This document shows, piece by piece, positions 23,370-35,900 of a stretch of DNA of 64,000 nucleotides (positions are counted from its first letter, which is position 1; each line of letters starts with the position of its first letter). Origin of the DNA: Crotalaria pallida (taxonomy: Eukaryota > Streptophyta > Magnoliopsida > Fabales > Fabaceae); the NCBI GenBank assembly GCA_037953625.1, contig CM075649.1:72943290-73007289 (forward strand), given 5' to 3'. The notes beneath the pieces are model-generated. The model did no database searches. It saw only the letters and a program-made list of their open reading frames with translations, and was not told the origin of the DNA. Both the position numbers and the translations under genes were made by a program.

Positions 23370-23509
23370 CTCTTCCCCACTTAAAAGGAATTTCGACCCC
23401 GAAATTCTTTCTTTAGAAATCCTATAATTTCCAGGGTTACACAAAAAGTTGTTCTAAGGTTATATATTTTCAAAATATAGTTAGGAAGAATCCTTCCCCA
23501 CTTAAAAGG
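23370..23509 (-). other. T2 polypurine tract and a second copy
   Basis: Complement of CTCTTCCCCACTTAAAAGG (23370-23388) directly abuts the 3' LTR and is the PPT. A near-identical tract, TCCTTCCCCACTTAAAAGG, recurs at 23491-23509, about 120 bp further in. Confidence 0.75.
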
Positions 23510-25900
23510 AATTTTCTTATACTTTTTCAAACTCTTTATCCCAAAATGTTTCACAAAATATTTCAATAAACTTTTTCTCAAATAAAATTTTTGCATTCCA
23601 AAGCATATACAAATCCTTGTTCACATAAAAGGGCTTTTCTTAAACTTTCTCAAAAATTATCTTGTAATTCCTTCAAATTAAATCTTTTGACTAAAAAAAA
23701 CTTTTTCGAATAATACCTTTAAAGTATATATATATATATATATATATATATTCCTCAATTAAAACATTTTCCAAAGATCTTTTTGAGGAAAAACCCCGTC
23801 CCATTGCGCACTCTGATCACTCGGGCACGAGTAGGGAAATATTCGTATGACTTCATTTCTTAATAGTTGTAAACATTAGGGTGATCAGTCCTAATATTTA
23901 AACTATCAGTAATGAAATCATCCCTTTCAGATATAATCTTTCTCAAGAAGGACTATACGATTTATCTTTAAGTTAGATGAACTTAAAGATTAAGAGTATT
24001 ATTGTCACTATCAGACTTATTCGGATAGCCAAGTTCTAGAGAAACTTCCGTTGGGGAGACAAATACTTGTCCTATCCCGGTGGTTCTTAATCTCTCTAGT
24101 CTTAACTGATCTTCCTCTTTCTGTAGTGCCCAAAGACATTTATCACATCCAACTGTGATAAGGGTTTTGATCACAGAAATTCAAGTTAAAGACTTGTTCA
24201 AATATACCAATTACAAAACGATTTAATTAACGCAGTCGAAAGCATTTGACCACGTTAATTCGAATCGACAAAGGGATAACTCAGACTACCTACATCCGAA
24301 TCTAACACGCACCCTAGCAGGATGGAAAACTCTCTCATTCTTGATTTGTTGGCTGGGCATTCCCTTTTCGTATTTCTCTTTCAAGCAATCCGGCGAATAA
24401 AACTTCATTTTCTTGCGACTGCAATTAAATATCCCTTCAGTACATCACTATACAGTCCATGATTATGCACCTTATCTTCTCACCTTAAAATTGACAATTG
24501 ATTCCTTTCCTTCGAATTCCTAGTTACTTTCATGCAATTGAGGTTTCCTTAACCCCTTACGCATGAAATTTTGGTCCCCATCATTAATTCACTTATAAGC
24601 TTTTTGTGCTTCCTCATCATCCATATCAATTCTACACATACTCACTAATGTCAGGAAATCCCTTATTTCTCAATGGTTGATAACTGGTTTGAAGTTCAGA
24701 CATCATTCTTTTCCGGATTTCGCATGTTGAAACCTCCCATCACAATTATCATAAAACATACTTCCTCGATCTTTTGAACTTGACAATGTCTTCCCCAAGA
24801 TTCATATTGCCCTACCTTATTTACCACAATTTAATCTTCTTTCTCTAATTTTCAAAGACTTTCACCCTTGAATAATTCCCAAGTGGCATGCCAATCCTTT
24901 GCTTCCAATATCATATTTACATAGTCCCACTATGTCTTAGCTTCACCACTTAGTATAACCTTCACTCATCCATTTTGATTAACTCCTTAATTAGCCTTCA
25001 ATTTCCATCTCGTCTGGAATCCAAATTCTTACCCTTGAAATATTCCCTATGGAACCTAGGTTTCTTCCCTTTTGGAATCATTCTCTTATTGGTTCGTAAT
25101 TCTTCGGTTCTTTGTTGCAATTCACGAATTCGAGTTAGGAATTCTATTGTGATTTGCAACCTCCCCTCCTTACTTCTCGTCGATCTACTCGTATCCTCAA
25201 GCTCGAATTTATTAAACTTCTTAAAACCACTTCCTTAAACTCCATAGAGCTCACATGAATCGCCTCTTCGCCCCTTGTGATTGCTTCCTCATTTGCTTTG
25301 TCATAACGACGACAGAGTCTCCAATCATGAGCTTTTAAAATTCTGTCCATCGACGTTGTCCCTTGTTCAACTCCTCCTCTCGGCTGAACAATTACTTCGA
25401 TTCTCCAGGGTCATTAACACTTAAAGCGTAGTGACACGAGGAAAGGCCTCAAGCCCTCAAAGCAACCATGATCGTTGGAAAACTCAAGTCATGCGTCAAG
25501 TGTATCACCTTGTGTGTATTCAATAACCTTGATGCATACACATCCACCTTCCTTTCATAAAACTTCCTCCTTCCAAGTCCGGGTTTCGACACATGAAAGT
25601 ATGCTTTCATGCTTTGGCATGAATCGGGTAGGGTAACACAGGAGGAAATGCTATTCTTCCCTTCAATGACTGAGAGTTATTGTTGTTCTTCTTATTTCAT
25701 GTAGAAGGCTACTTCTTCCGGATTACCTTGGTTGAATATTTTTGACTTTAGAAAGTCCACTTAACAATAGGATTCGATCAATCTTTTCCCCAAAATTTCA
25801 TTCAAATGGGACAAAGGATCATAGATCGAATTTTAACTTAGTGCCGCGATCAAATATCTCGACACTATAATCTAAACAAACTTTTAGAAACAACTTGGGT
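23510..25900. other. T2 degenerate internal region, no gene
   Basis: No convincing coding sequence on either strand. It is where RT, RNase H and integrase would lie in a full element, but none of their motifs is visible. It contains a TA dinucleotide run at about 23725-23751. Confidence 0.65.
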
Positions 25901-26241
25901 AGTTGCATGGGGTCTCAAATTTTAAAACAGTTAGGGAAATTCGACTTCAACCTACTTACACATATATTTTGAACATAAGAATGGGTAACTCGCGAATCGA
26001 ACACAATCATGTAAAGTTGGTTTTAAAATAAATGGTTACCTTGCATGAGATCAAGAGATTGATTAGCTTCTACTCCATTCATAGTAAACAATTTTCCTTG
26101 AGCCTTAGATTTGCTAGCAAGTCGGGTGTGGTTACTTTTCACAAGATCTCTGCAATAACGTGCAACATGACCCTGCTTTCCACAGTTGAAGCAATTACTC
26201 GTTGCCCAGCAGATCCTTCCATAATAATGATGCTTACACTT
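25901..26241 (-). pseudogene. T2 zinc knuckle and protease remnant
   Basis: In frame after the gag TAG, the minus strand encodes CFNCGKQGHVARYC (complement of 26152-26193), a perfect CX2CX4HX4C knuckle. After a TAA it shows a protease-like FDSRVTHSYV with its Asp at complement 25996-25998. Gypsy proteases have D-S/T-G-A-T/S-H-S-F at this place, so the catalytic Gly is Arg and the following Ala is Val. The rest of the protease is not recognisable. Confidence 0.6.
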
Positions 26242-27069
26242 CTAATAGTGAGGAGCATTACTGCGAGGCTTAACTCCATCCTTAACTTCAGCTCTTCCTT
26301 TGCCTCGGTTCTGATCACAGTATGGACCCTTATTCCGAGGATCAAATCTTTTCTTTCTTTGTGGTCCATACTTCTGCTGGTTACTCTTTTCCTGATCAGC
26401 TAATACTTCAGCCTTCTTATCATCCTCATACATTCGACACATATCTACTAACGTAGAAAAACTTTGAATCTTCTGATAACTGAAAACAGATTTCAGTTCA
26501 GGTCTCAGACCACCTTCAAACTTGATGCATTTGCTTCTCTCATCAGGATTGTTTTGATAGTATGGAGAGTACTTCATCAGTTCCTCGAAATTAGCCGCAT
26601 ACTCACCCACACTCATGTCTCCTTGCTTTAATTGCAGAAACTCAATTTCCTTCTTCCTTCTTAAGTCTTCCGGGAAGTATTTATTGAGAAACTTCTCCAT
26701 AAACACATCCCAATTAATATTCCTTCCTTCATAGCGCAGAAGCTGAACTGTGTGATTCCACCAGTTCTCAGCCTCGTCTTCTAACATATAAACTGCATAC
26801 GCCACCTTCTGAGCCTCAGTGCAGTCTAATGTTCTAAAGATCTTATCCATAATACGAATCCACTTATTAGCCTCCTCAGGCTTAAATCCTCCTTCGAACT
26901 TAGGTGGATTACAACTTCTAAAATCCGCCAAACTCTTGGCTTCAGAACTACAACCACTATATTGGTAAGGTGGTTGTTGAGATTGTTGTTGCCGTTGATG
27001 CATAGATTCCAACACCACGATGATTCTCTCTAATATCGTGTCGGTGCGATTTTGGTTTCTAGTCGTCAT
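26242..27069 (-). CDS. gag: gag capsid of T2
   Basis: 275 codons from ATG (complement of 27067-27069). The protein forms the capsid shell of Ty3/gypsy particles. Seen: a Gln-rich N terminus (about 28-40), PPKFEGGF and WIRIMDKIFRTL (about 55-80), a YMLEDEAENWW motif (about 92-102), FLNKYFPEDLRRKKEIEFL (about 127-145), MSVGEYAANFEELMKYSP (about 151-168), then a basic tail (PQRKKRFDPRN). It ends at TAG just before a zinc knuckle that is in the same frame, so the original gag was longer and one nonsense change removed the nucleic-acid-binding end. It is homologous to T1 gag but clearly a separate family. Confidence 0.85.
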   Translation of the reverse strand: MTTRNQNRTDTILERIIVVLESMHQRQQQSQQPPYQYSGCSSEAKSLADFRSCNPPKFEGGFKPEEANKWIRIMDKIFRTLDCTEAQKVAYAVYMLEDEAENWWNHTVQLLRYEGRNINWDVFMEKFLNKYFPEDLRRKKEIEFLQLKQGDMSVGEYAANFEELMKYSPYYQNNPDERSKCIKFEGGLRPELKSVFSYQKIQSFSTLVDMCRMYEDDKKAEVLADQEKSNQQKYGPQRKKRFDPRNKGPYCDQNRGKGRAEVKDGVKPRSNAPHY

Positions 27070-27309
27070 AGTAGACCTGCGCTATAACTTATGGTCACAT
27101 ATGATGGACTACAAAAACATTCTTCCCACAATCTATACTAAGGTTCTAATAATAGCTTTCAACATTGTATACAATTTCTACATTATATCAATTGCTCAAT
27201 TCGAGCAAGATACTAGTATTCCAAACAATAAATGTGCCTTGTGGATACCTGCTTGATGTTGATAACTGCCTTTCTGGAGCTACTTCCACTACTACAGGAT
27301 TTGACTTTT

Positions 27310-27321
27310 GCTCTGATACCA
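27310..27321 (-). other. Primer binding site, initiator tRNA-Met (T2)
   Basis: Complement of GCTCTGATACCA reads TGGTATCAGAGC, 5 bp inside the T2 5' LTR. Confidence 0.9.
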
Positions 27322-27326
27322 CTAAG

Positions 27327-30300
27327 TGTGACACCCTCAAAATATCCCAAGTAATTAATAAAAAAAAATGCTATTACTTGAGAATATATGGACTTGTTTA
27401 ATTGTTAGAAAATACTGGATTAAAATTTTTCTTTTTATTTCTAAAAAGTCGGGTGCACAAACCAAAGCGTAGGATATTTGGAGAATAATTTACATATTAC
27501 TTTTCAAAAATGAATTCGACATTTGCTTTGCTCAGAAAATAATTTCGCAAATTCTAGATAGCATCCTTTTTGAAGATAGAATTTCATATCACAGAACTTA
27601 AGCAATGCCATCCAGTTTTTCATCTAACCAACTGATACCATCTCAAAATGTCATAGCCGAATTCTTTTTAAATCAATATCAGAGTAAGCGGAAATAACAT
27701 GACTATGTAATAAACTATGATATAAACATGGATTTTATTTATATATAAAGATACGTAATACATAGTCCAGCGATAAAGAACTCCAAATTCCTAGAACAAG
27801 TCCATAAGGTTATGTATATATATGAACATCGAAATAGACCATAACCAAAATATCAAAACTCCAAGGCTGGTCTCATAGCACTGGTAGTAGCAGTAGTAGT
27901 AGAAGTCTCCAAGAAGTAACAGCAATCATCATTTAACATCATCGTCAGCAGCAAATCTCCTCCACAGCAACCATCACACCGGATCCCTGATCCTTATCAT
28001 TTACCTTATGCACATATTTAGGGATCATTGCCTTCCCATTGACTCCCGATAGCATGAACGACAAGCTCGTTTCCGCTCTCGTCTTCAACAGGATCCTCCT
28101 TGATCTTATTTGAAGGAGTAGTTACCCTACCACTGGGTACAAGGTCTGATGAAAACGTGACCTTAATACGACTCCTTGAAATAGATGGGGAGTCTCCTCT
28201 CGAATGACTCTAAAAGAAAAAGGGTATGAGCGGGTAGGTCCGAATTGAAAACTGTGATAAAAGTGAGCTAGTCGAGTGGGAGATGATCCATGGTAAGTAT
28301 AAAAGTTGGTACATGCATAGGGTATATGATGGGAATCCTAAACCTACGAGGATGTAACCGAACCAGTGGATTAGGGTAATCAAGGGTAACCACTATCTCA
28401 CCCTCATACACCACTCGGCAATCCTCGCAGATCCATATGCCACTAAGAAGTAGGCGGACCTCGATGCAAGCGGTGTAATGTGACATCACCTACAAGGGCA
28501 TAGGGGTAAGCAAATCTATACACATAATCAATAGAGCATAAATGTTGAAGTAACATGATTATGCACAGATAACCCCAACTCAGTTAATAGCCATAGTTAA
28601 CACTTAGCAAACACTTAATGCAAATAAGATCACATACTCATTCCTGATATCCAGCCCTAACTAAATTAAGGGTAAGTGGCATGATGCCTGAAATCCTTAT
28701 TTTTCGGAGATTCTCCCTCTAACGTCCTCACGGACGCCAATCCAAATTCAACAATGTATTTCCAAATCACGAATACGTTACCAAAACGTATAGCGTACTA
28801 GCTCGGAGGTGATAAAAACGTCACACTACCTGGTGAACGTCACGTCGCCCAAGGACGCAAACCTATCACTTCTCAACATACAACAGGTGTGATAAAAAAC
28901 GTCACCACCTCTGATGAACGTCACGTCGCCTACGGATGTAAACCTTATCACTTGTGATACACAACAGAGGTGATAAACAACGTCACCATGTCTGATGAAC
29001 GTCACGTCGCCTACGGACGTAAACCTTACCACTTGTGTGCAACACACCGTTGAAACATCCAATAAACAGTATACCACATACTGCCCACATTATCCACCTT
29101 AATGTGTCATCGAGCTAGTAGCAACTTTTAGCATTTCCAGACGTCCTACTAATGTCATCCGAACATGAGTAAACAATCCAGCACTCAAGCTCTTAACTTA
29201 AAGAAATTGATTGGTGTATCTCAATTGATAATACATAACGTGCCACCCGAGCAACGTTATGACGTGCCACCCGAGCAACGTCCCGTCATCCAAACGGAAT
29301 AATCATCTCATAAATCAATTTCCTTTAAGTCTTAGATCGATTGGATTATTGTCATTTAAGTATTAACCAAATGGTCTAGGTTTGGAAATGATATTTCTAA
29401 TATTGTAGGTAAAACTACTCGAGTGTTCTTCATTTTTCCAGAAATTCATGTTTCAGTTTTCACCAAAATACTCGAGTGTTTTACATAGTCACTCGAGTGT
29501 TCCTCAGATTTTACCAAATTACTCGAGTGTTCTTATGGTTACTCGAGTGTTCTTCATTTGTTACCAAATTACTCGAGTGTTCTTCAGGATACTCGAGTAT
29601 TCTTTATTTTCCAGAAATTCATGTTTCAGTTTTGGTCGAATACTCGAGTATCAATCCCCAATACTCGAGTGTTTTCAGACAGATAACACTGTAATTTGCA
29701 TTTTAACATACCATTTCCAATTCTAGCCAATTCTAATCCAATCCAATGATCAACAGAGTTTACATTATACATATTAAACATGTTCCAACACAAAAACAAC
29801 AACTTATAACACTGAATCGAATCTGAGCAACAATTTTGCATAAAAACACATTTTCAACAACTTAACATACCAAATTCAGTTCCACACACTTTTGACATGA
29901 AAACAACTTGCATATAGCTCACATGCAACATATAGAACTTGCTCAGAACAATTTTAGAGTGAAGGTTGGTCTCCAAACCAATTTCCCTATTCAAACTAAG
30001 CCCTTAGAACCTCTTGGTGGCTCTCTAATCAAATGTATCTAATTTAAACTCTATCTAGTGAATAGAGAGCTTCCCCCTTACCTCTTAGACGTGAATCAAC
30101 AGAGACTTTACCCAAAACTTAGCTTCCAAGCTGAATTCCCCAAACTCCACACTGAAACATAGCAGTTTCAGCAGAGCACCAAGATTGAATTGGTTGATGC
30201 ATGAAACAGCCATAAAAATTGGGGAAATTAGTCTCTATATACTCTCTACAATTCACACTAACTAAAGGAACAAGATTCACATGAGGAGGTTGTCTGAGCT

Positions 30301-30973
30301 TACCAGAATCAAGCTCCAAAGTAAGCTCCAGAAACCTGAGACAACAAACAGACTCCAACTTCTAAGCTTCGATTCTTCCAATCTACGAACTCTCAACTCA
30401 CAATCTTGGTATATTTGTGAAGCCCTGAATGTGAGCTTCACAATGGTGTATGATTTGTGGTTCGAATCAACCTAGAGAGGGAGAATCGATCAAAAGGAAA
30501 TGCAAACCCTAATACATGCACAGCTCACAAATTCGACCAAATGGAGCTGAAGTCTCCAACCAAGAGGCTTTTATAGCAATCTCGGGGATCCATGCGTGTT
30601 GACACGAAGACAAAGACGTGTTGAGGAAGACGATCTCGTGTCAACACACGAGAATCGTTAATGGTGACTCACCAAAACGCACTAACTCGTTCTTCACTGA
30701 CCAGAATACTCGAGTATTTCCAAAACTACTCGAGTATTTTGACCAGTTTTTGAAAAATATAATTTTATTTTCTTTCCCTCCAAAACCTTTCTAAAATTAC
30801 TTCAAGGTCCCCAAGGCAGGGACTAATGTGAAAATATTTATTTTCTCATAATGAAACTATCTAATATTACCATTCATAATAAATCACTTTGAAATCAAGA
30901 ATAAAAATAATTAATTATAAATAAGCTTTAAAATTGACATATTAATCAGGGGTTAAAAATCTGGGATGTTACA
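27327..30973 (-). repeat. 5' LTR of T2
   Basis: 3647 bp in minus orientation, with the same modules as the 3' LTR: promoter at 30734-30569, CTCGAG cluster at about 29672-29415, TGACGT tandem repeat at about 29040-28806. Differences from the other LTR are spread and mostly transitions. Confidence 0.9.
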
Positions 30974-31059
30974 GAAAACAGGGCCTCTGCTATATATGCG
31001 GACAACCGGGACACATGGGGGCAAACTGTCCTAGACGTATCGGTGAAGGGAACGAATGA

Positions 31060-32886
31060 ACTTACCCGAGGTACTTTTAGTGTTAACTATATATCAAATA
31101 TTTATTTAAAATATTTATTTAAAATTTTTTCATAAAGCATACGTATTCGATTTAACTTAAAAAGAAATCAATAAATGAAAATACATTAGTTAAAGATCCG
31201 CCGAACACAGTGATGGTATTGCCACTGGTAGAATGTAAGGTTAGAACTGATCACTCTGATTCTTACATCTTCTAGGGGACGATCACATCAACAAACTTGA
31301 CGATGATGTTGCTATTGATAGATGCGAGATTGGGACTGATCACCTCGATCTTCGCAACTATTAGTGGTCGATATCATTGACACGTTCCAACAGAAATCAG
31401 GACAGACAGATAGGAGCCTTAAGTTAGTGCACCCACTTACTATTAGTGTAGCCGCGAATAGAACTCGCGAGAAAACTGAGCCGAGCGAACCCGTAGTAAC
31501 CGTCTTTAGACTTCATGAAAAGCCAAACTAAAAGCCCAAAACTCATCAAGCATTTTATTAAGAATCCGAAATGGTTATTCGCGAGAAAGGCGAAACTGGA
31601 TGAATTAGTAGGGTATCCACACCGAGACCGACCCAAGTAAACGAGTGAATCATGCTCACCATTAGGAATTAGAATTCACTTAAGAACTTAGCCAAGTTCC
31701 CAAACGATTCCCTCAAAGGAAGCAAGTTTTAGCCGTTGCACCAAGTACCTTTATCAAGACCAAATCAAATCAGCGGTAGTTCCATAGAAAATACATCTTT
31801 CGATGACTCTCTGCTGAAAATGCACACTTAAGGATAATCTCCATTGTCTTCTTGCTTGACATGTATCCAGTACATCCTGGGTCGTCGTAAGAATACTAGG
31901 AAACCCATCCTTGAGTGCTTCGTGTTTCTTCTTTTCATCTTCACTCTCTTCAAGTTTCAAGCGTCTGAGATGTATACATGAGAATTCACCAAGATGTAGG
32001 AACCCAATATAGTTCTATGCCTACCGATGGATAACCATCCACGTGTCCCTTCTAACCTTAGATACCAATCGAGAACCTATGTACTCGATTCTGAATAACG
32101 AATGAGCATACCCCAAGCATTGATATAACCAAGTATGTTGATGCTAAGTGGGGGAGGATATCAATCCAAGGAATGGAAGATGAAACTTTAACAACAAGAA
32201 AATTATGGATCCTATCCGAGTGACAAGGTGGAATGCAGGACGGTAACGAAGCGTAGGGAAGATTGTATCGATGCCGGACTCAATATCCGATGATCAAACC
32301 ATAACCCGTAGGGCTGATGAATACCTCACCCCAAACGTTCCGCATTAACTGTCGAAGAGGTTTGCGGAGAATGGAACGAGAATTAAACTAATCAATACCT
32401 TCTCGGACCATCAGACAATTGGGAAATAAATTTAGACCCTGACCTCGACCCTTAAGTGAAATCGACCCGTAGGAACCCCTATACCAAATTGAAATCGTTA
32501 AACGAACGGAAGGGAAGTACCACCGGAGTAGAATACAGATATAGCTAAGGTGGATTCGAAGGGCGACCTCACTAGACTCATTTGAAGGAGTAAGAACGAA
32601 CAGAGAAAGAGTGGAGTCGCGAAGTGGAGTCTCACTTAAGAGGTTATGTCGGAGCACCGCAAATAATTGTCTCAGTCTCTTAAGACTCTGTGTGTTACGC
32701 GGATTCCTGAGTGACTGAGATAAACCATACATGGGGTGAGTAATTATACCGCAGAACCCTTAATTTAGAAATTCCTCAAAGGGAAGATTGGAACCGAAGA
32801 AATTAAAATGACATGTTCGGAAGCTATGTCAAGGGATACTCCTTCCAGATAAGGAACTGAACGGAATTTCGGGGACGAAATTCTAA
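31060..32886 (+). other. T1 3' noncoding region
   Basis: About 1.8 kb after the T1 gag stop with no RT or integrase motif in any frame that I can see. Near 31213-31270 and 31302-31365 there are two similar phrases (TTGCCACTGGTAGAATG... and TTGCTATTGATAGATGCG..., each followed by GACTGATCAC or AACTGATCAC), possibly an old duplication. A PPT-like TAAGTGGGGGAGGA lies at 32145-32158. TTTCGGGGACGAAATTC at about 32868-32884 precedes the PPT, as in Tekay elements. Confidence 0.7.
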
Positions 32887-32902
32887 ATAAGTGGGGGAGA
32901 AA
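32887..32902 (+). other. Polypurine tract of T1
   Basis: AATAAGTGGGGGAGAA abuts the 3' LTR. A second, similar tract is at 32145-32158. Confidence 0.8.
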
Positions 32903-35900
32903 TGTAACATCCCGAATTTAATTCTAATAATAATTAGAATAATATTAAGATTTGGAAGTAAGGATTATCCTAAAAGGGATTTAAAATGATGGATTAGGAG
33001 TTCTTTGAGTGCCATAAAGGAGTCAAGGAGCATTGGCATCGAAAAGCGAATTTAAAGAAGACCAAACGAGGGCCAAAATCGGTGTTTTCGGTGTTTTAAA
33101 TTCGCTAACTAGGGAAATTAAAAATAAAAGATTTAAGACACCAAATGCAATTTCCACCGTTGGATATGAAGATATGATTTTAGAAGGTTGCTCGTCAAAT
33201 TTGAGCAAGATCCGACGGTTAACGAATAAGATATAGCATGGTCAACTCAAGTCAACTTTCTAGCGCTCAAGCGCGAGAAGCCGCGCTCAAGCGTGCGACT
33301 GGCATCAGACCTGGGCAAAAAGGGGCTCGCGCTCAAGAGCGAGATCTAGCGCTCAAGCGCCAGCGCGCAGACCAGCAGCGCCAGATCTATAAAGATCGCG
33401 CACCAGCCACCCCTCTCCCCTTTTTCCTCCGCACCACTCACCCTCCCCTCCACCCAAATCCGTCCCCAACACCTCCAACCACCACTAGAGCCACCATCCA
33501 GGCCGCCCCACCTTGGCCTCCACCCTTCCCCACGGTTCTCTCTCTCTCTCTTTCTCCCTCCTTCTCTCTCCTTCCTCCTCCTTAACCTCCACCATCTCCG
33601 GCCACCTTCTTCACCTCCGGCCGCCACCTTCCACCACCCCAACCACCATCAAGACCCCTCCCTCTCTCTTCCCTCTTGGTTTCTCTCCCTCTCTCTCTCT
33701 CTCCACCTTCTCCACCGCCCTCCTCTTCCTCTCCGGCCGCCACCGCCGTGAGCCGTGGCCACCACCACGGTGAGTCTCCCCATCTCTCTCTCCTCGGATC
33801 TCACCGGCGTCGTTACTGACCGTGATCGCACTGGGCTTGTGTCGGGAACCTCGAGGCTCGAAGCTCTTGCCTTGGTCCAGCCGCGATCGTTCCCGCTAAC
33901 GAGGAGCAACACCGACGCCGTCATCGTCGCCGAGCTAAAATCCAGGTTCTATTTAAAAAGCCCGAGGTAAGAGGGTTCGCGTTACCTTTACTTAAGAAGT
34001 AAATTCTAGGATGCTATAGTGGTAGCTGAGAATAGAGCAATTAAAAAGTATGTCAATGAACCTTAGAGAAATCCCCGCTGACATAAATGAGTAATTAGAA
34101 TTGTTAATTGAAACCACACTTTAGGGAATAAAAGGAATGAGCATAGAATAAGGCTCGGAACGAATGAGCGTAATTAGAATATTAAAATAGTTAGAATAAA
34201 ACAAAAATGTGAGCAATCATAAAAATAAAACCATAGGGGAAGTAAAAGGACAAGAGGGTAAATGAAATAGGCAAAGAGAGAGTAGAATTAATAAATTAAA
34301 AGATAATAAGTATATTGTATCCGAAGAATAAAGTGAGGTAAAAGAGGGATTAGTATAGGGAATAATAAAAACGTGCAGGACCGATTAGAGCAATAGGCGC
34401 AAAATAATGAATTAGATTTAAAAGAAAATAGGAAAACGATAAGCGGATTAATAAAAAGATAATAAAACAAAGAGAGAGTACATTATGAGGGAAGTTAGGT
34501 AGAATGATGTAATAAAAATTGAGAAGCTAGATTAAGTTAATAGAGCAATTAAATATAATATAGTTAATGAAATAGGAACAATGAGTTAGGTAATTGACTG
34601 AGATAAGGAAATTAAGAAATAATTAAGAATTAGTAACGAGAACTAGAATATACTATACTTGACCGTATTAATTAGAGTTGGATAAAATTGAGGGAAACTA
34701 ACAAAAAGAAAAAGAGTAAAGTAGAAAATGTAGAAAAATGTGATAAGTAATAAACGAAAATAAAGACCAAAAGATAGAGACAAGTATAAAAGAATTATTT
34801 AAATTATAAGAAGAAAGAAAGAAAGAGAAGAAGAAAAAGGAAAAGAAAGAAGGATATTGAAAATAGTGAAAAGTAAATAATGTGATGATAAGTCTATAAG
34901 TAAAGAAATGAGAGAAAAGAGAAAATACAGTAAATCAGAAAAAGAGAAAAGATATATGATTAAGAAAAAGGAAAAAGAGAAAGAGAAAGAAAAAGAAAGA
35001 GAAAGAAAAAGAAAGAGAAAGAAAGGTAAGAAAATAAAAGTCCGATGCGAGCCTGGTAAGGCGTATCGGCATCGATGCGAGCCTGGTAAGGCGTGTCGAT
35101 TAAATAGGAAAATGGAAGTCCGATGCGAGCCTGGTAAGGCGTATCGGCATCGATGCGAGCCTGGTAAGGCGTGTCGATTAAAATGGAAAAAAATGGAAGT
35201 CCGATGCAAGCCTGTGAAGGCGTATCGGCGTCGATGCGAGCCTGAGAAGGCGTGTCGATTAAAAGGAAAAGGGAAGTCCGATGCGAGCCTGGTAAGGTGT
35301 ATCGGCATCGATGCGAGCCTGGTAAGGCGTGTCGATTAAAAAGAAAAAGAAAAGAAAATGAGTAATGAATAAGGGAACTCCTAGCGCTCAGTACCGTACA
35401 GCTGGCTGGGGCTGGACTACCTAATGAAATATGGAAAAAAAATAAAAGAATGGGAAAGGAAGAAAGAAAAGAGAATCAATAATTAAAGGAATGTGAGAAT
35501 AAGTGAAGAACTAAAAGAGATCAATTATACAAATAAAGTATATTAATAATTATATAGGCTTAGTTATTTGCTATGTCTTCTTTTAGGATTTATCTTTTTA
35601 AGTTCTGTGTAATGCTACCCTTCTTGATATAATTTTACAGGTACGGAAGCGGAGCTTACACTGTTGCGGGCCGAACTGGAAACTCTCCACCACGTGGAGT
35701 GTATTTGTGATACCCTGAGCGGATTTTATTTTTAAAACTGTTATTTTTGTAATTTAATATGCGTAGTAATTGTATGCCCTGAATTTGTACTAATTGGGCT
35801 TTAGGATCTGATCTGGTTATTGAACTATTATGTTTTAAGTTCTTAAATATTCTGGACTGACAGGTTTTAAGAAGAGAATTTTTGGGAAGTCCGAAAAACA

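Larger units (their letters stand above)
19718..30973 (-). mobile_element. T2: second Tekay-like gag-only LTR retrotransposon, nested in T1 gag
   Basis: 11,256 bp, flanked by GAAAA at 19713-19717 and 30974-30978. Minus-strand orientation follows from the PBS complement at 27310-27321 and PPT complement at 23370-23388. LTRs are 3652 and 3647 bp (minus-strand ends TGTAACATCCC and GGGTGTCACA) and differ by roughly 1-2% by eye. The internal region is only 3957 bp: gag, a decayed knuckle and protease trace, then noncoding. The block AATTTCGGGGTCGAAATT next to the PPT parallels T1. No RT or integrase is present. It is a different family from T1, since the LTRs share only scattered motifs. Confidence 0.9.
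18824..31059 (+). pseudogene. gag: gag of T1, broken by a nonsense codon and by T2
   Basis: The coding pieces are 18824-19717 and 30974-31059, separated by T2. Seen: an ATG with an N-terminal Ala-rich stretch, the capsid motif PPKFEGGY and FRTM region (about codons 60-85), then TAG at 19196-19198 where relatives have Trp in the ITWDVF context, so TGG to TAG is likely. The frame then continues (FPEDVRREKE, YAGSYTDADERTKCIKFEDGLR). A first knuckle-like CPLCGKFHRKLC precedes the insertion. After T2 the frame resumes without loss at a perfect CYICGQPGHMGANC knuckle and ends at TGA 31057-31059. The capsid would have been about 325 residues. No protease or RT follows. Confidence 0.85.

Noticed and set aside
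31060..32886. Degraded pol of T1
   Set aside because: No RT, RNase H or integrase motif was found in any frame; a faint protease trace near 31300 was too weak to call.
34799..35339. Long open frames on both strands in A/G-rich DNA
   Set aside because: They come from A/G-rich tracts and the tandem repeat of the T1 3' LTR; the 5' LTR does not keep the same frames.
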